NCBI GenBank assembly: GCA_002049455.2
Contig: KV918921.1
Span: 103,546 to 167,545, forward strand
Reading direction: 5' to 3'
Length of the DNA: 64,000 nucleotides
Source of the DNA: Porphyra umbilicalis
Lineage: Eukaryota; Rhodophyta; Bangiophyceae; Bangiales; Bangiaceae
The position numbers were made by a program, and so were the translations under genes. Numbering within the stretch: position 1 is the first letter of the stretch; each line of letters opens with the position of its first letter. Below are positions 42,615-53,405 of this stretch, piece after piece. The notes under the pieces were generated by a model. The model was not told where the DNA came from, ran no database searches, and saw nothing but the letters and a program-made list of their open reading frames with translations.

Positions 42615-45600
42615 TCAACCCTCCCAGCGTCCGCGTTGGACTAGGAGGCCGTGCTCACCTGCCAACCCACCCGACACCGGCTGCGGGCCACGCGGCCGCT
42701 CCGCAGAGGGGATCAGCACCCACTGCGAGCAGCACTGGCGCACGTCGGATGCGCTCATGAAAGCACACAAACAAAAAGCCAGCAGCTGGCCGGCTGGCCC
42801 AGTGGCCAAAAGGCTCCTCCCACAGCGCCGCCCACCTTCAAGGCACGGCAGCAGCCGAGCTGCCCCCCCCCGCTTGCGCTGCCGCCGCCGAGGGCGGTGG
42901 CGACCGCCACGCCCCCGGACCGCTGCCTCGTCTACCCCGGTTGGCGGGGTACCTCCCGCACCAGCCCCTGTGACGCCCGCCGCACCCGCTACAGCGGCCC
43001 CATTGCCGCCGCCCGCGCCGCCAGTGCCAGCGCCACCACCGCCGCGGCCGCCACTCGCACCCGCGCCGCTTCCTCCACCCGCCGACGGCCGTGGAGCGTT
43101 CCGCACCGCCACTGCGCCGCGCGAGTCGCCCACGTTGGCGCCTGGTGTGCCAGAGGCGCCGCCGCCGCCTGCACCGCCACCGCCGCGGACCGGCTGGGGC
43201 TCCCCTAACACCGGGATGGGCCGCGAGGCGACGCCGCTTCCCGCACGCCCGCCGCCACGACCGCCCCCGCGCCCCCCACCGCGGCCACCGCCCCCCCCAC
43301 CGCCACTCCCCCTCCCCCCGCGACCGCCACCCGTAAACGGCCGCCGAAAGGGCATGGCCTGCACCCCCTGCCCCACCCCGTTCACGGCCGACGGCCACGG
43401 CCGGCACGGCGGCTCGGCGGTTACAGGTAGCACCCGCCGCTGGACGCACGGCTGCGTCGGCAGCCGCCGAAATAAGGGCGCTGGCGGTGGGGGGATGGTC
43501 TCGACGGGGATCCGCGGCTGCCGCGTTAGCGGCAGCCCCGGCGGCATGGGCGGCCGGCAAAACAGCTGCGGCGCGCCGAGCGACGTCCGCCGCCGCTCCG
43601 CGAGTGTGTACGCCGAGAGCGGGATCGGGTCGACGGTGGCGTGGAGGCGCTCCACCGCAAACGTGCCGTCTGGGCGGATGAACTGGGCGGCGGCTTCGGG
43701 CGTCGCGATGAGCGACCGGAGGGGGGCCGGCAGCAGTGGCGCGCCGCGCGGCGGCAGCAGTGCGAGGGTGGCCTTGTGGGGGGGAAGCGGTGGCACCAAG
43801 GACATGGGCGGCTGCATGTGGCTCAGCGGGTCCCCGTCGTGCGCCTCGATCCACGCGGCGAGCGCCGCCGGCGACGGTGAGTACTTCTTGTCGTAACAAA
43901 AAGTCCAGTCTGGCGGGGCGCCATCGCAATACATGGCCAACGTCCAGAGAATGGAACGCAAGTAGGACACGACGTCATAAAACTTGCCGGTGCCGCTGCT
44001 CGCCGCCGAAGCCGCGATGGCAGACTCGTCTGCTTCTGCCAACTCTGCCAGCATCTCCTCGTCGCCATCCTCCTCGTCCTCATCTGAGTCCTCGTCCTCG
44101 TCCTCGTCTGAGTCCACGTAATCATCATCGTCCTCGTCGCTCTCGTCGTCATCGTCGTCATTGTCGGCCGACGCGGGGAAGGCTGGCTCGCCCGTGTACA
44201 GGATCTGTTCCTCAGCCAACATTGAGTCGCCGTCGTCTCCACCCACGGCGGTGCCATTGCTTGACAGCACTGGCGCGACGTCCCAGTCCATGGCCGACGC
44301 CGCCGCAGTGGCAGACGCAGACCCGCCCCCACGCCCGCCACCGCCGTTGCCGCCGCCACCCCGCCCCCGTCCGCGGCCGCGGCCGCCCCCCACGGTGCTG
44401 CTCGTCAACACAGGCACATGCGAGAGGGTCTTGACGAGAGCCGAAAAGAAAGGCCAGTTCCACGTCCGACGCTCCGCGTCAATCAAGTAGGCGCCGTGCA
44501 GCGAGCTGCTGGTTGCGCCGCCGTCGCCTCCACCAGACGTCCCGTTGCCCTTGCCCCCGTTGCCGCGCCCCCGTCCCCGTCCCCGCCCGCTGCTGCTGCC
44601 GCCGCCGTCGCCACCGCCGCCACCGTTGCCAGCCTTTTCTGCTTTCAGACGCTTGTAGCGCCCCCAGAGGCGCTGAAAGTTGGAGCCCCGCAGCTTGGGC
44701 AGGTAGTCGTTGCCATTGAGGAGGCACAGCACCACAAAGTCGATTCGCACTGCCGCCGACTCGCCGGGGAAGAGCTCGTCTAACAGCCGCACCAGCTGCC
44801 ACACGCTCACCAGCGTGGCCGGCTGTTTGGGGCCACCGCCGATAAACACAAAAAAGTCGCGGACACACGTCGTCAGGAGCCCCTGCAAGATGATGTCCGC
44901 GTCCGACCCGACAATGACCACCGAGTCGGTCGGTGCCACGCTATTGTGCAGGTAGTCAATGATCTTGAGCTCCCCCTCCCCGGCCACGTGTGGCCCCGAC
45001 ACGACCATCGACACGCCCGCGTAGCGGCTGCCCGTCTGCAGCCGCGACACGCACCAGTACTCGACGGCAGAGGCGAGGTAGGCCATCAACTCGGTGCCGG
45101 GCGCCATGGCCAGCGGGTCAACGCCCTCCCCGCGGGCGACGCGGTACCGAGCGGCGCGGCGCCGTTTTCGGTCGGCCGACACGGACGCCGCCAGCTGCTC
45201 GGCAGTCGGCGGCGGGCCGGCCGGCGCCGCCTGGCCGCCGGCGCCGCCGGCAGCATCCGAGGTGGTGGCCGCCCCACCCCCGTCCCGCGCCCGCCGCTTG
45301 GCACGCCGCGCGCGTTGGGTCATCAGCTTGGCCAGCGGCGCCGGCCCGTCAAACGCAATGTAGATGGACATGCGCGGTACGAGCGTCTCGAGCAGCCGGT
45401 CGAGCTCCTTAAAGATGAGGGTGACGAGCATAGGCGGGTTTGCCGCCTTACGTGCGTTGGTGTGGATCAGCTGCGCAAAATCGACGCACACGTGGTCAAA
45501 TACGTCGACGGACGTTGGGTCCTTCACTGGCGGCGGCGGACGCCCGCCGCCACCACCGCCGCCGCCGCCCCGCCCGCCGCCCCGCCCGCCACCCCGCCCG

Positions 45601-45680
45601 CTGCGGCGTGACACTCGGACGCGCGTGACGGAGCTAGGAAAGGTGCTGACGAGCCATTTTTGAAAGCCGGCAATGCCCAT
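42615..45680 (-). CDS. XRN-family 5'-to-3' exoribonuclease
   Basis: 1,021 codons, single exon, from ATG 45,680. The N-terminus MGIAGFQKWLVSTFPSSV matches the conserved XRN start. Catalytic XRN_N domain: VCVDFAQLIHTNARK (about 64-78), YIAFDGPAPLAKLMTQRARR (107-126), VAGEGELKIIDYLHN (242-256), VVIVGSDADIILQGL (264-278) and CLLNGNDYLPKLRG, giving the expected acidic residues. A Gly-rich insert and a long Asp/Glu tract interrupt the middle. The helical XRN_M region is recognisable in YLRSILWTLAMYCDGAPPDW and PPHKATLALLPPRGAPLLPA. The tail has RGG-type Arg/Gly repeats. It degrades 5'-monophosphorylated RNA; XRN1-like (cytosol) or XRN2-like (nucleus) cannot be decided. The last about 100 codons have unusual composition and the true stop may lie earlier. 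Divergent to UFD1 across about 900 bp that hold no other gene. Confidence 0.9.
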   Translation of the reverse strand: MGIAGFQKWLVSTFPSSVTRVRVSRRSGRGGGRGGGRGGGGGGGGGRPPPPVKDPTSVDVFDHVCVDFAQLIHTNARKAANPPMLVTLIFKELDRLLETLVPRMSIYIAFDGPAPLAKLMTQRARRAKRRARDGGGAATTSDAAGGAGGQAAPAGPPPTAEQLAASVSADRKRRRAARYRVARGEGVDPLAMAPGTELMAYLASAVEYWCVSRLQTGSRYAGVSMVVSGPHVAGEGELKIIDYLHNSVAPTDSVVIVGSDADIILQGLLTTCVRDFFVFIGGGPKQPATLVSVWQLVRLLDELFPGESAAVRIDFVVLCLLNGNDYLPKLRGSNFQRLWGRYKRLKAEKAGNGGGGGDGGGSSSGRGRGRGRGNGGKGNGTSGGGDGGATSSSLHGAYLIDAERRTWNWPFFSALVKTLSHVPVLTSSTVGGGRGRGRGRGGGGNGGGGRGGGSASATAAASAMDWDVAPVLSSNGTAVGGDDGDSMLAEEQILYTGEPAFPASADNDDDDDESDEDDDDYVDSDEDEDEDSDEDEEDGDEEMLAELAEADESAIAASAASSGTGKFYDVVSYLRSILWTLAMYCDGAPPDWTFCYDKKYSPSPAALAAWIEAHDGDPLSHMQPPMSLVPPLPPHKATLALLPPRGAPLLPAPLRSLIATPEAAAQFIRPDGTFAVERLHATVDPIPLSAYTLAERRRTSLGAPQLFCRPPMPPGLPLTRQPRIPVETIPPPPAPLFRRLPTQPCVQRRVLPVTAEPPCRPWPSAVNGVGQGVQAMPFRRPFTGGGRGGRGSGGGGGGGRGGGRGGGRGGGRAGSGVASRPIPVLGEPQPVRGGGGAGGGGASGTPGANVGDSRGAVAVRNAPRPSAGGGSGAGASGGRGGGGAGTGGAGGGNGAAVAGAAGVTGAGAGGTPPTGVDEAAVRGRGGRHRPRRRQRKRGGAARLLPCLEGGRRCGRSLLATGPAGQLLAFCLCAFMSASDVRQCCSQWVLIPSAERPRGPQPVSGGLAGEHGLLVQRGRWEG

Positions 45681-46585
45681 GATGGCAAACCCCCACCGTC
45701 AGCGTACGGCGCACAGAAAGAGCTCAGTAGGTTCACGCCCCAGGTCCAAAGCACAAACAAACGGTCAGGGAGGAGACGAGGGGGCGGGGTGCGCTCAAAC
45801 CTCTACTGGGCAGACGCCGTCAAAAAGGCGGCCCGACCCGTGTTGGCGGGTGAGGGTGCGGGCGGGGATGCGGACGGGTGTAAGAGCGAGGATGGACGAC
45901 AACGGCACCGCGTCGTCCTGGCGACCGGAAGGTGACCGCAGGGTTCGTCGTCGACATGAGTCGTTGGCAACCCAGACCAGCTACGGTAACAGCAACAAGA
46001 CGAGGCAGCGACAGGGGTAAAAGCTGCTGGGCAGCGTCCCAGCGGCCAACCGACCAGCACCTCGCAGGCGGCGAGCGACGGAAAAAACCGCGCGACTGGG
46101 AGGGAGGCGGCGGTTGGATGACACGGTGGCGTGCAGCAGCGTCCAGTTCCGCCTTTGTGCACGTCGTCCACGCCGCCGCTGTGCCGGCCACGGCATCTCG
46201 GTTTGCACGAAGTGACAGGAGCAAACAATCGCTGATTCAGTCTAGCACTTCACTATTGATACTTATCACATCATATCCTCAGTAGCCCACCCACGGATAA
46301 GATGTTGAACATACTTAACTTGCCTCGCTGGCGGCATTTGATTGCCACCGACGAGACAATCATGTGGGTGGCATGCCCTGGGGCAAGGTGCCTTCGTGCT
46401 GGCACCTCCGTCCAGCCAGCACCAACTCGCTGCCTCCTTCAACACGCAGCTCTCTGCTTGTCGGTTTGCCCGAGGCCCTCGCCCGCTGTGACCCTTTTTC
46501 CATTCTCCACGATAACGCACGCCCGTCAACTCGCTCGTGAGTAACGACCACCAGTGGGCGGCAGACAACTCAGTCACCGCCCACC

Positions 46586-47989
46586 ATGTGGCGCGGCAAT
46601 GGAGAAGGCGGCGGATACGGGGGCTTTGCTGGCGGCGGCTTTGGCGGCGGCTTTGGCGGCGGCGGCGGCGGCTTTGACCTGCCGGATGGGGCCATGCCGC
46701 CGGCGCCAATGGGCGCGTTTACGCGCCAGTTTCGGGCGTTTCCAGTGTCCTTCATCGACAGGGTATGTTGGGGCATGGGGCGGTGACTTGACGGGGAGGG
46801 AGATGGGAGTGTCAGCTTATGGTGTTGGTGACGGCGACGCCTGCTTTAGGTGCAGTTGTTTGACGGCTTCTCACACACACCTTGGTTGTATGTCCTTCAC
46901 TTGATTTTTGCTTACTGTGCCTGGCTGTGCGCCACCTTTCTGTCCGTTTTGCGTTGCTCGTTTTCTTTGCTTCATGCGCAGGCGGACCTCGACAAGGGCG
47001 ACAAAATTATCCTCCCGCCGTCTGCGCTCGACACGCTCGCGCGGTTGGCTGTCTCCTACCCAATGCAGTTCCAAGTGACGTCGGGCGCCGGCATGACCAC
47101 CCACGTCGGCGTCTTGGAGTTTGTCGCCGAAGAAGGGCGCGCCTACTTCCCGTACTGGCTCCTAACGTCCCTGGCCGTCTCGGAGGGCGACATGGTCACC
47201 CTCCGCAATGCGGTGCTCCCCCGCGGCACGTATGTCAAGTTCCGCCCGCAGTCGTCGGACTTTCTGTCGATCAGCAACCCCAAGGCGGTCCTCGAAGCGT
47301 CGCTCCGCGCCTTTTCGTGCCTGAGCCGGGGCGACTCGGTGGCGATTGCGTACAACAACAAGACGTACTGGATTGACGTGCTCGACGTCAAGCCGGGCGA
47401 CGCCATCTCCATTGTCGAAGCGGACGTCAATGTCGACTTTGAGGCGCCGCTCGACTATGTCGAGCCGCCCCCCGTGTACCGCAACACGCCGGCCGCCGGC
47501 GCGGGCGCAGGGCCGTCGGGCGGCGGCGCGGGTGGGGGGATGTCTCTCGGCGGGGGCGGGGGCAGCGGGGCCGCCGACGGGGCCGGCGGCGGCGGCGGCG
47601 CGTCGCGCCTGGCCAGCCGCCTGGAGCGGCTCAAGAAGCGGCCGCCGGGTGGTGGCGCCGACAGCAGCGACGATAGCAGCGACGAGGAGGGCGGGGCGGC
47701 GGCGGCGGCCAAGGCCGCCGCCGCCAAACCCCGCTTTCCGGGATCGGGGCAGGCGCTCAAGCCCCGCACGGGGGCGGCGGGCAGCCGGCTGGTGTTTGGG
47801 GGGGGCGGCCCACCGGGGGGGGCGCCGCGGGCTCCTCGTCTGGGGCTGCGGCGGCGGCGGCAGCGTCCAATGGGGGGTCGGCCGCCGCCGGCGAGGCGGC
47901 CGGGGAAGCGGACGCGGCAGACACGAAGAAGGAGGAGGCCAAGCCCTTTGTGGCGTTTGGGGGGGCGGGCCGGTCGCTGCGGGATTGAC
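46586..47989 (+). CDS. UFD1: UFD1, substrate-recruiting cofactor of Cdc48/p97
   Basis: Two exons. Exon 1 (46,586-46,762) encodes a Gly-rich start and TRQFRAFPVSFIDR. The intron 46,763-46,981 has GTATGT and CAG ends. Exon 2 begins ADLDKGDKIILPPSALDTLA and continues YPMQFQVTSG, THVGVLEFVAEEGRAYFPYW, KFRPQSSDFLSISNPKAVLE and VNVDFEAPLDYVEPP, the double-psi-barrel UT3 domain of UFD1. The C-terminal disordered part carries Ala/Gly inserts and an SDDSSDEEGG patch. After a frame switch in the G runs at 47,798-47,822 the protein ends KPFVAFGGAGRSLRD, the conserved UFD1 tail. About 394 residues against about 310-360 usual. It binds polyubiquitin and, with NPL4, recruits clients to Cdc48 for ERAD and chromatin extraction. 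Its last 47 codons are duplicated downstream. Confidence 0.95.
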
Positions 47990-48106
47990 GGGGCGAGCAG
48001 GGAGGTGCGCGGCGCGCGGTGCTGCTCGTAGTGGGCGCTGTATATAAAAGACGGTGTCGCTGAAGTGTGTGGTCGGCGGCTGGTTGCATTGGCGGTTGGT
48101 CGCTTG
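47848..48106 (+). repeat. 259-bp tandem duplication, unit 1 (UFD1 3' end)
   Basis: Covers the last 47 UFD1 codons and stop, the 3' flank and TATATAAAAG. Unit 2 follows directly and is identical except for one lost base near its end. Confidence 0.95.
48041..48050 (+). promoter_or_regulatory. TATA-like element TATATAAAAG, copy 1
   Basis: A near-consensus TATA box 50 bp past the UFD1 stop, in GC-rich surroundings. It could start a downstream plus-strand transcript; no coding gene follows on this strand before 48,963. Confidence 0.4.
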
Positions 48107-48365
48107 GACGCGGCGGCGGCAGCGTCCAATGGGGGGTCGGCCGCCGCCGGCGAGGCGGCCGGGGAAGCGGACGCGGCAGACACGAAGAAGGAGGAGGCCA
48201 AGCCCTTTGTGGCGTTTGGGGGGGCGGGCCGGTCGCTGCGGGATTGACGGGGCGAGCAGGGAGGTGCGCGGCGCGCGGTGCTGCTCGTAGTGGGCGCTGT
48301 ATATAAAAGACGGTGTCGCTGAAGTGTGTGGTCGGCGGCTGGTTGCATTGGCGGTTGTCGCTTGG
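48107..48365 (+). repeat. 259-bp tandem duplication, unit 2
   Basis: Near-exact copy of 47,848-48,106. It contains a headless UFD1 C-terminus (EEAKPFVAFGGAGRSLRD, stop at 48,245-48,247) that is not attached to the gene. Beyond it, 48,366-48,962 shows no gene. Confidence 0.95.
48300..48309 (+). promoter_or_regulatory. TATA-like element TATATAAAAG, copy 2
   Basis: The same element in the second duplication unit, 259 bp after copy 1. A further TTTATAAATA lies near 48,567. Confidence 0.4.
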
Positions 48366-48962
48366 ACTTTCATAGCCGTCGTGTTGATGAGGAGTGCCCC
48401 CTTTGGTTGTGTGCGCACGTACTGCGCCCTGACTGGGCATGGCACCGATTTGGGCTTGAGGACCCAGAGCTTGAGGGGCCCAACTCGCACCTCTATCCTC
48501 GGCCGTGCGTGTGCCTCGACCGTTGGCCCAAAAATGCAGAGAATAAGGCCGCTGTTGTGCCTTCGTTTATAAATACCCTCGTATGTACACGCTTCCCTCC
48601 CCTCGAGCTCCCCACACGCCCCTCCCGGTCCGTCCGCACTCCCCTCCAAACAGTGCACGCAGATACAATGCAAGCAAGCAAACGATCGCCTTGTCCTTGT
48701 CCGAGACCTTGTCGCCAACCGCCGACCTGCGCCACACGACCAAGCACAATCGACGACCAGCCAAGCCAGTCAGCCAAAAAGCAAAAAGACAAAGCCACAT
48801 TCAGCACAAGGACCGGGCGGTGAGTGGGGCAAGCGCAGTACCTGCGCACGTCGACAGCGCCAGACGGGTTGCACGGGAAGACCGACAGTGGCAGCGTCGG
48901 CAACGACGGCAGCGGCAGCGGCGGCAACAGCAGCAGCAACAGCAACCCGCCGGCGACGGCGC

Positions 48963-50809
48963 TCAGCGGATGCGGCGGCTCCCCGACAGCGCCGCCTTCT
49001 TCCCATCCTTGCCCGGCCGCCCGATCGCCGACGGCGCGCCCGACGCCGCCCCCTCCCCCCCTCCCCCGCAAACACATTCCAAAACCGGAGCGTCTCGTCC
49101 GCGGCTGCCGACACGACCGTCTGCCCATCCGGGCTCAGGGCCGTGTGGAGCACCCGCGACGTGTGGGCGCGGAGCTCGGCCATGCGCGTGAGCGACGGGT
49201 ACTTCCAGAGCGTCAGCTGGTTTTGGGAAAAGCCGTGGCTCGTCACCAACTCCCGCTCCGTCGGGGACCACACGATGGAGCACACCTGCGACTTGGTGTC
49301 GACGGCGTTGACGCACGCGCCCGACGCGGCGTTCCAAAACCGCAAGTGGCGGTCGGCGGTGCCCCCGCCCGTGGCGAGGAGGTTGGTCTGCCACGGGCAC
49401 CACGCGAGCGCCTTGACCGCCCCCGTGTGTTGGGTGAGCACGTGCCGCGGGGCTTGCGTGGCAACGCCGCCCGCGCCCGTGCGGGCGGCCGACCCCGCCG
49501 CGTCCCACACGCACAGGAGGTTGTCATTGCCGCCCGACGCGAGCGTCGTGCCGTTGGGGGACCACCGCAGGCCACACACCTCCTGCGTGTGCCCCGCGAG
49601 CGTCGCCGTGTGGTGCCGCGCGACGCGCACGTCGTGGTGGTGGATGGCCGCGTCGCGGGAGCCCGACGACAAGACCGGCCCGTTCCACGCGAGCGCGCCG
49701 ACGCGCCCCGCGTGGGAGCGCATCGTGCGGAGGCGGGCGAGCTTGTCCGTGTCCCAAATTTGGACCTCCTTGCTGTTGGTGCCGACGGCGAGGTAGTTGC
49801 CATCCGCAATCCACGAGAGCGACGTCACGTAATCGTCGGCGCCCGAGGAGGCGCGGCACAGCTCCTCAATCGTGCCGCTGCTGGCGTTCCACAGGTACAC
49901 CGTGTCGCGGAGGGCGACGGCGAGCACGTTGGCCGCGTTCCAGTCGAGCAAGTTGAGGTAGTAGTCGTCGAGCATCTCGGGCGCGTCGAGCACCTTGGTC
50001 GGCGCCGACGGGACGGCACGAAAGGCGCGGCGGCGCGACACGCCGGGGCCCGCCGCCGCCGAGTAGAGGACGCGCGTCGAGTTGACGTAGCCGTCGCGGG
50101 GGGCGGGGGCTTTGCCCTTGAACGCGAGGATTTTCGACGCGGCCGCCGCCGCCGAGAGGGGCGGCGCCGCCCCCGCCGCCGACGGCGCGCCGGCGGGCGG
50201 CGCCGCGGGCGCGCCGCCGGCGGGCGCGTCGGCCATGGCCACGTCCCCGTCCCCGTCGGCAGCACCCGCCGCCGCCTCGAGCAACGACGACGCGAGGGCG
50301 AGGTTGTAGTTGCGCGACGACGGGCCGTCGGCGGCGCCGTCGGCCGCGCCGTCGTCCCCGTCGGCCGCCAGTGCCGCCGCCGGTGCGGCGGCGGCGGCCG
50401 CCGCCGCGGGCGCGGCCGCGGCGGGGGCCTCCCCCCCATTTTCCTTGCCCGAAAAGTGGAGCGCGAGGCGGCACATGTCCATCGACATGCCCGACCGGTT
50501 GGGGATGAAGCGGTCGCCGCCGGCCGAGGGGGTTTTCGGCTTGCCCCCCGACTTTTTGGCGCCCGACTTGGGGGTGCGGGGGCGGGACCGCCCGCCGCCG
50601 CCCCCGCGGCCGGGCGTGACGGGCGCCGACGCCGCCACGTTGCCCGCGCTCGTCGACCGCTCCGTGAGGGTGGCGGCGGCAGCGGCGGCGGCGGCGGCCG
50701 CTTCAGCGGCCTTGCGCTCCCAGCGGGGGAGGGGGGCGCCGGGGAGGGCGCCCGTAAAGTTGTGGAATTCGTCGACGGGGGCGATGGAGCCGCCAAAGAG
50801 CGAAGACAT
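48963..50809 (-). CDS. CDC20: CDC20/Fizzy, APC/C co-activator
   Basis: About 615 codons from ATG 50,809. N-terminus: C-box GDRFIPNRSGM (98-108), KEN box GKENGG (121-126), Ala-rich inserts, then KILAFKGKAPAPRDG. WD40 propeller: VLDAPEMLDDYYLNLLDWNA, TVYLWNASSGTIEEL, VQIWDTDKLARLRTM, IHHHDVRVARHHTATLAGHT, LRWSPNGTTLASGGNDNLLC, HLRFWNASGAC-like, and LSPDGQTVVSAAADETLRFW (7 blades). The main frame is lost just after NVFAG in G runs near 49,048-49,072. In a neighbouring frame the protein continues AIGRPGKDGKKAALSGSRRI and Arg, then stop at 48,963-48,965. The Ile-Arg end is the IR tail that docks on APC3, so this is the true C-terminus. Function: activates the anaphase-promoting complex and selects its substrates. 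Convergent to UFD1, divergent to CSE1. Confidence 0.95.
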
Positions 50810-50812
50810 CCT

Positions 50813-50834
50813 GGGGGGGGGGGGGGGGGGGGGG
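50813..50834 (-). promoter_or_regulatory. C22-AG tract abutting the CDC20 start codon
   Basis: On the coding strand TTTTCT, 22 C, AG and G directly precede the ATG. This has the form of a 3' splice site ending a 5'-UTR intron, or is a leader homopolymer. Compare 31,924-31,951. Confidence 0.4.
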
Positions 50835-51413
50835 AGAAAAGACAGACAGTCAAATCAACCACAGCGAGACAAGAGCGAGGCGCGACGGGCGGGGGGCGAG
50901 GGCGGGGCACGGCACGGCGGGCGGGGCGACGACGCGCTACGGCGGCGGCGGCTGCGGGGGCGGCCGACGACGACGGTGGCGGGGCGGGCGGCGGCGAAAG
51001 GGGCGGCGGCTAGCAAACACGCGAAGAATCGTGGCGGGCGGCGGGCACGGCGAGCGGGTGAGGGCGCAGAGCGGCGGCGAGGCGGGCAGAGAAGGTCGAG
51101 TCGGGAGCGCTGGTACACTGGAAGCGTGTGGGGAAGCGGGGCGCGGCGGGGCAGTGGGACACGGGCGACGCCCCTCTTATACGCGCCCCGGCCGGCGGCA
51201 CGCGGCGGGGCGGGGCGCGCGGCGGCACGCGGCGGGGCGGGGGCGGCCGGTACGAGCTCTCGGGCGGGGCCTGCGGGGGGCGACGCCTGGCGGGGTCTGC
51301 GGCGGGCGATCGCCTGCAGCGCATGCGCCCTGAGAGGGTGCGTTGGAGGGGGGGGGGGGGGGGGGCGTCTCCCGCCGCCCGCCCCGCGCGGGAAGCGGAG
51401 CGGGGGCAGCGTG

Positions 51414-52420
51414 CCCCGCCAAAAAATGGGTGGCGGCCGTTGGCGCCCATTTTCGCCAACGATCCCGAACCGTTTCATTTGCTGCGGGGGCGGGGAAACC
51501 ACTTGACCGGGCATCGGTGGCCACTGGCGGGGAGTAGTTGCACCATTTGATTTGCAAGGCAGAGGTTGGATTGATTCAACACGTGGCATAATCGAGAAAA
51601 AAATGTGATTGGCTCCTGTGGTGAACAGAACCGCTGCCCTGTGGCCGCCCGGCCCCACCGCCTCATCTCAACGTGGTCGGCGCGGCTGCCAATTTTCGGT
51701 TTTCCGCCTGCTCCTCGTGCAAAAGGGGTGGGCGGCGCACCCGCGCGGCTGCGCGTCCGTCGCCGCGCCGCCGCGCCGCCTCAGCGGCGGCGGCTGAGAA
51801 CGTCTGGCAGACGGGTGGGCGGCGTCTTTGGCACCGTGGAGGAGGGAGGATGCACAGAGGGCAGCAACGCACAGACGCGCTACTACGTCGTTCCTTTGCA
51901 CTCATGCCGCCAGCGTCACCCGGCGGATGGATGGTGTGGGTGCGCTGCCCGACCCGACTTGACGCCCCTCGGGCGACGCGCCGGCCGCAGGGAAGCGCCA
52001 TAGTGTCCAAGCTCTCACCGCTCGTGACGACGTTGTCTGGACGCAACAAGAAGGGGCAGACAACCGGTGCTTTCTCAAGAACCCCGCGATGCCACGCGCG
52101 CGCAACTGCCGCCAATCGGCCTCTATGCGGGCATCGAGCCTGATTCGGATTAGTCGTGGGACAGTTTGATGCGGCTTCTCTTCTTGAGAGGAGGACGGCC
52201 CGAGGCACGAGTCGTTTTCACGATTGGACTTTGGTCAAGTGTGGGACATCCAGTGTGTTCTATTTCTTGAGAATCATTCCTGCCAATTGTCCTCAAGAAG
52301 CTAGGAAAACTTGTGGTTGGGGGGCTATAACTGGTCTAAATCAATTGATGTCGAGCCCCACCATTTGAGATCAGCTTTGCGCTGACTGGTGGCGCCGAAT
52401 ATTCAAACTGCGCCCCGCAC
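51414..52420. repeat. 1-kb tandem duplication, unit 1, in the CDC20/CSE1 spacer
   Basis: Runs from CCCCGCCAAAAAATGGG to TTCAAACTGCGCCCCGCAC. Contains the inverted motif AAAATGGG...CCCATTTT around TTGGCGCC, a CACGTG (51,580-51,585) and an ATTGG (51,608-51,612). No coding gene lies in 50,835-53,779; this is the shared upstream region of CDC20 and CSE1. Confidence 0.92.
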
Positions 52421-53405
52421 CCCCGCCAAAAAATGGGTGGCGGCCGTTGGCGCCCATTTTCGGCAACGATCCCAAACCGTTTCAATTGCTGCGGGTGCGG
52501 GGAAACCACTTGACCGGGCATCTGTGGCCACTGGGGGGGAGTAGTTGCGCTATTTGATTTGCAAAGCAGATGTTGGATTGGTTCAACACGTGGCCTAATC
52601 GAGAAAAAAAAAGTGATTGGCTCCTGTGGTGAACAGAACCGCCGCTGCCCTGTGGCCGCCCGGCCCCACCGCCGTGTGCTCATCTCAACGTTGTCGGGTT
52701 CTCCGCCTGCTCCTCGTGCAAAAGGGGTGGGCGGCGCACCCGCGCGGCTGCGCGTCCGTCGCCTCGCCGCCGCGCCGCCTCCGCGGCGGCGGCTGAGAAC
52801 GTCTGGCAGACGGGTGGGCGGCGTCTTTGGCACCGTGGAGGAGGGAGGATGCACAGGGGGCAGCAACGCACAACCGCGCTGCCACGTCGTTCCTTTGCAC
52901 CCATGCCGCTAGCGTCATCCGGCGGATGGATGGTGTGGGTGCGCTGCCCGACCCGACTTGACGCCCCTCGGGCGACGCGCCGGCCGCAGGGAAGCGCCAT
53001 AGTGTCCAAACTGTCACTGCGTGACGACTTTGTCTGGACGCAACAAGAAGGGGCAGACGACAGGTGCTTTCTCAAGAACCCCGCACTGCCACGCGCGCAC
53101 AGCGGCCGCCAATCGGCCTCCATGCGGGCGTAGAGGCCGATTCGGAACCGTCGTAGGGCCGTTTGATGCGGCTTAGCGCGACGGCAGAGACACCAGTCGT
53201 TTTCACGATTGGACTTTGGTCAAGTGTGGGACATCCAGTCTGTTCTATTTCTTGAGAATCATTCCTGGCAATTGTCCCCAAGAAGCTAGGAAAATTTGTC
53301 TTTGGGGGGCTATAACTGGTCTAAATCAATTGATGTCGAGCCCCACCATTTGAGATCATCTTTGTGCTGACTGGTCGCGCCGAATATTCAAACTGCGCCC
53401 CGCAC
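52421..53405. repeat. 1-kb tandem duplication, unit 2
   Basis: 985 bp, strongly similar to unit 1 with scattered substitutions and small indels. CACGTG at 52,587-52,592 and ATTGG at 52,616-52,620 are kept. It ends about 375 bp before the CSE1 start. Confidence 0.92.

Noticed and set aside
48824-51013. Plus-strand open frame of over 700 codons opposite CDC20
   Set aside because: Antisense shadow of a stop-poor gene; no recognisable domain, while the minus strand encodes a complete WD40 protein with C-box and IR tail.
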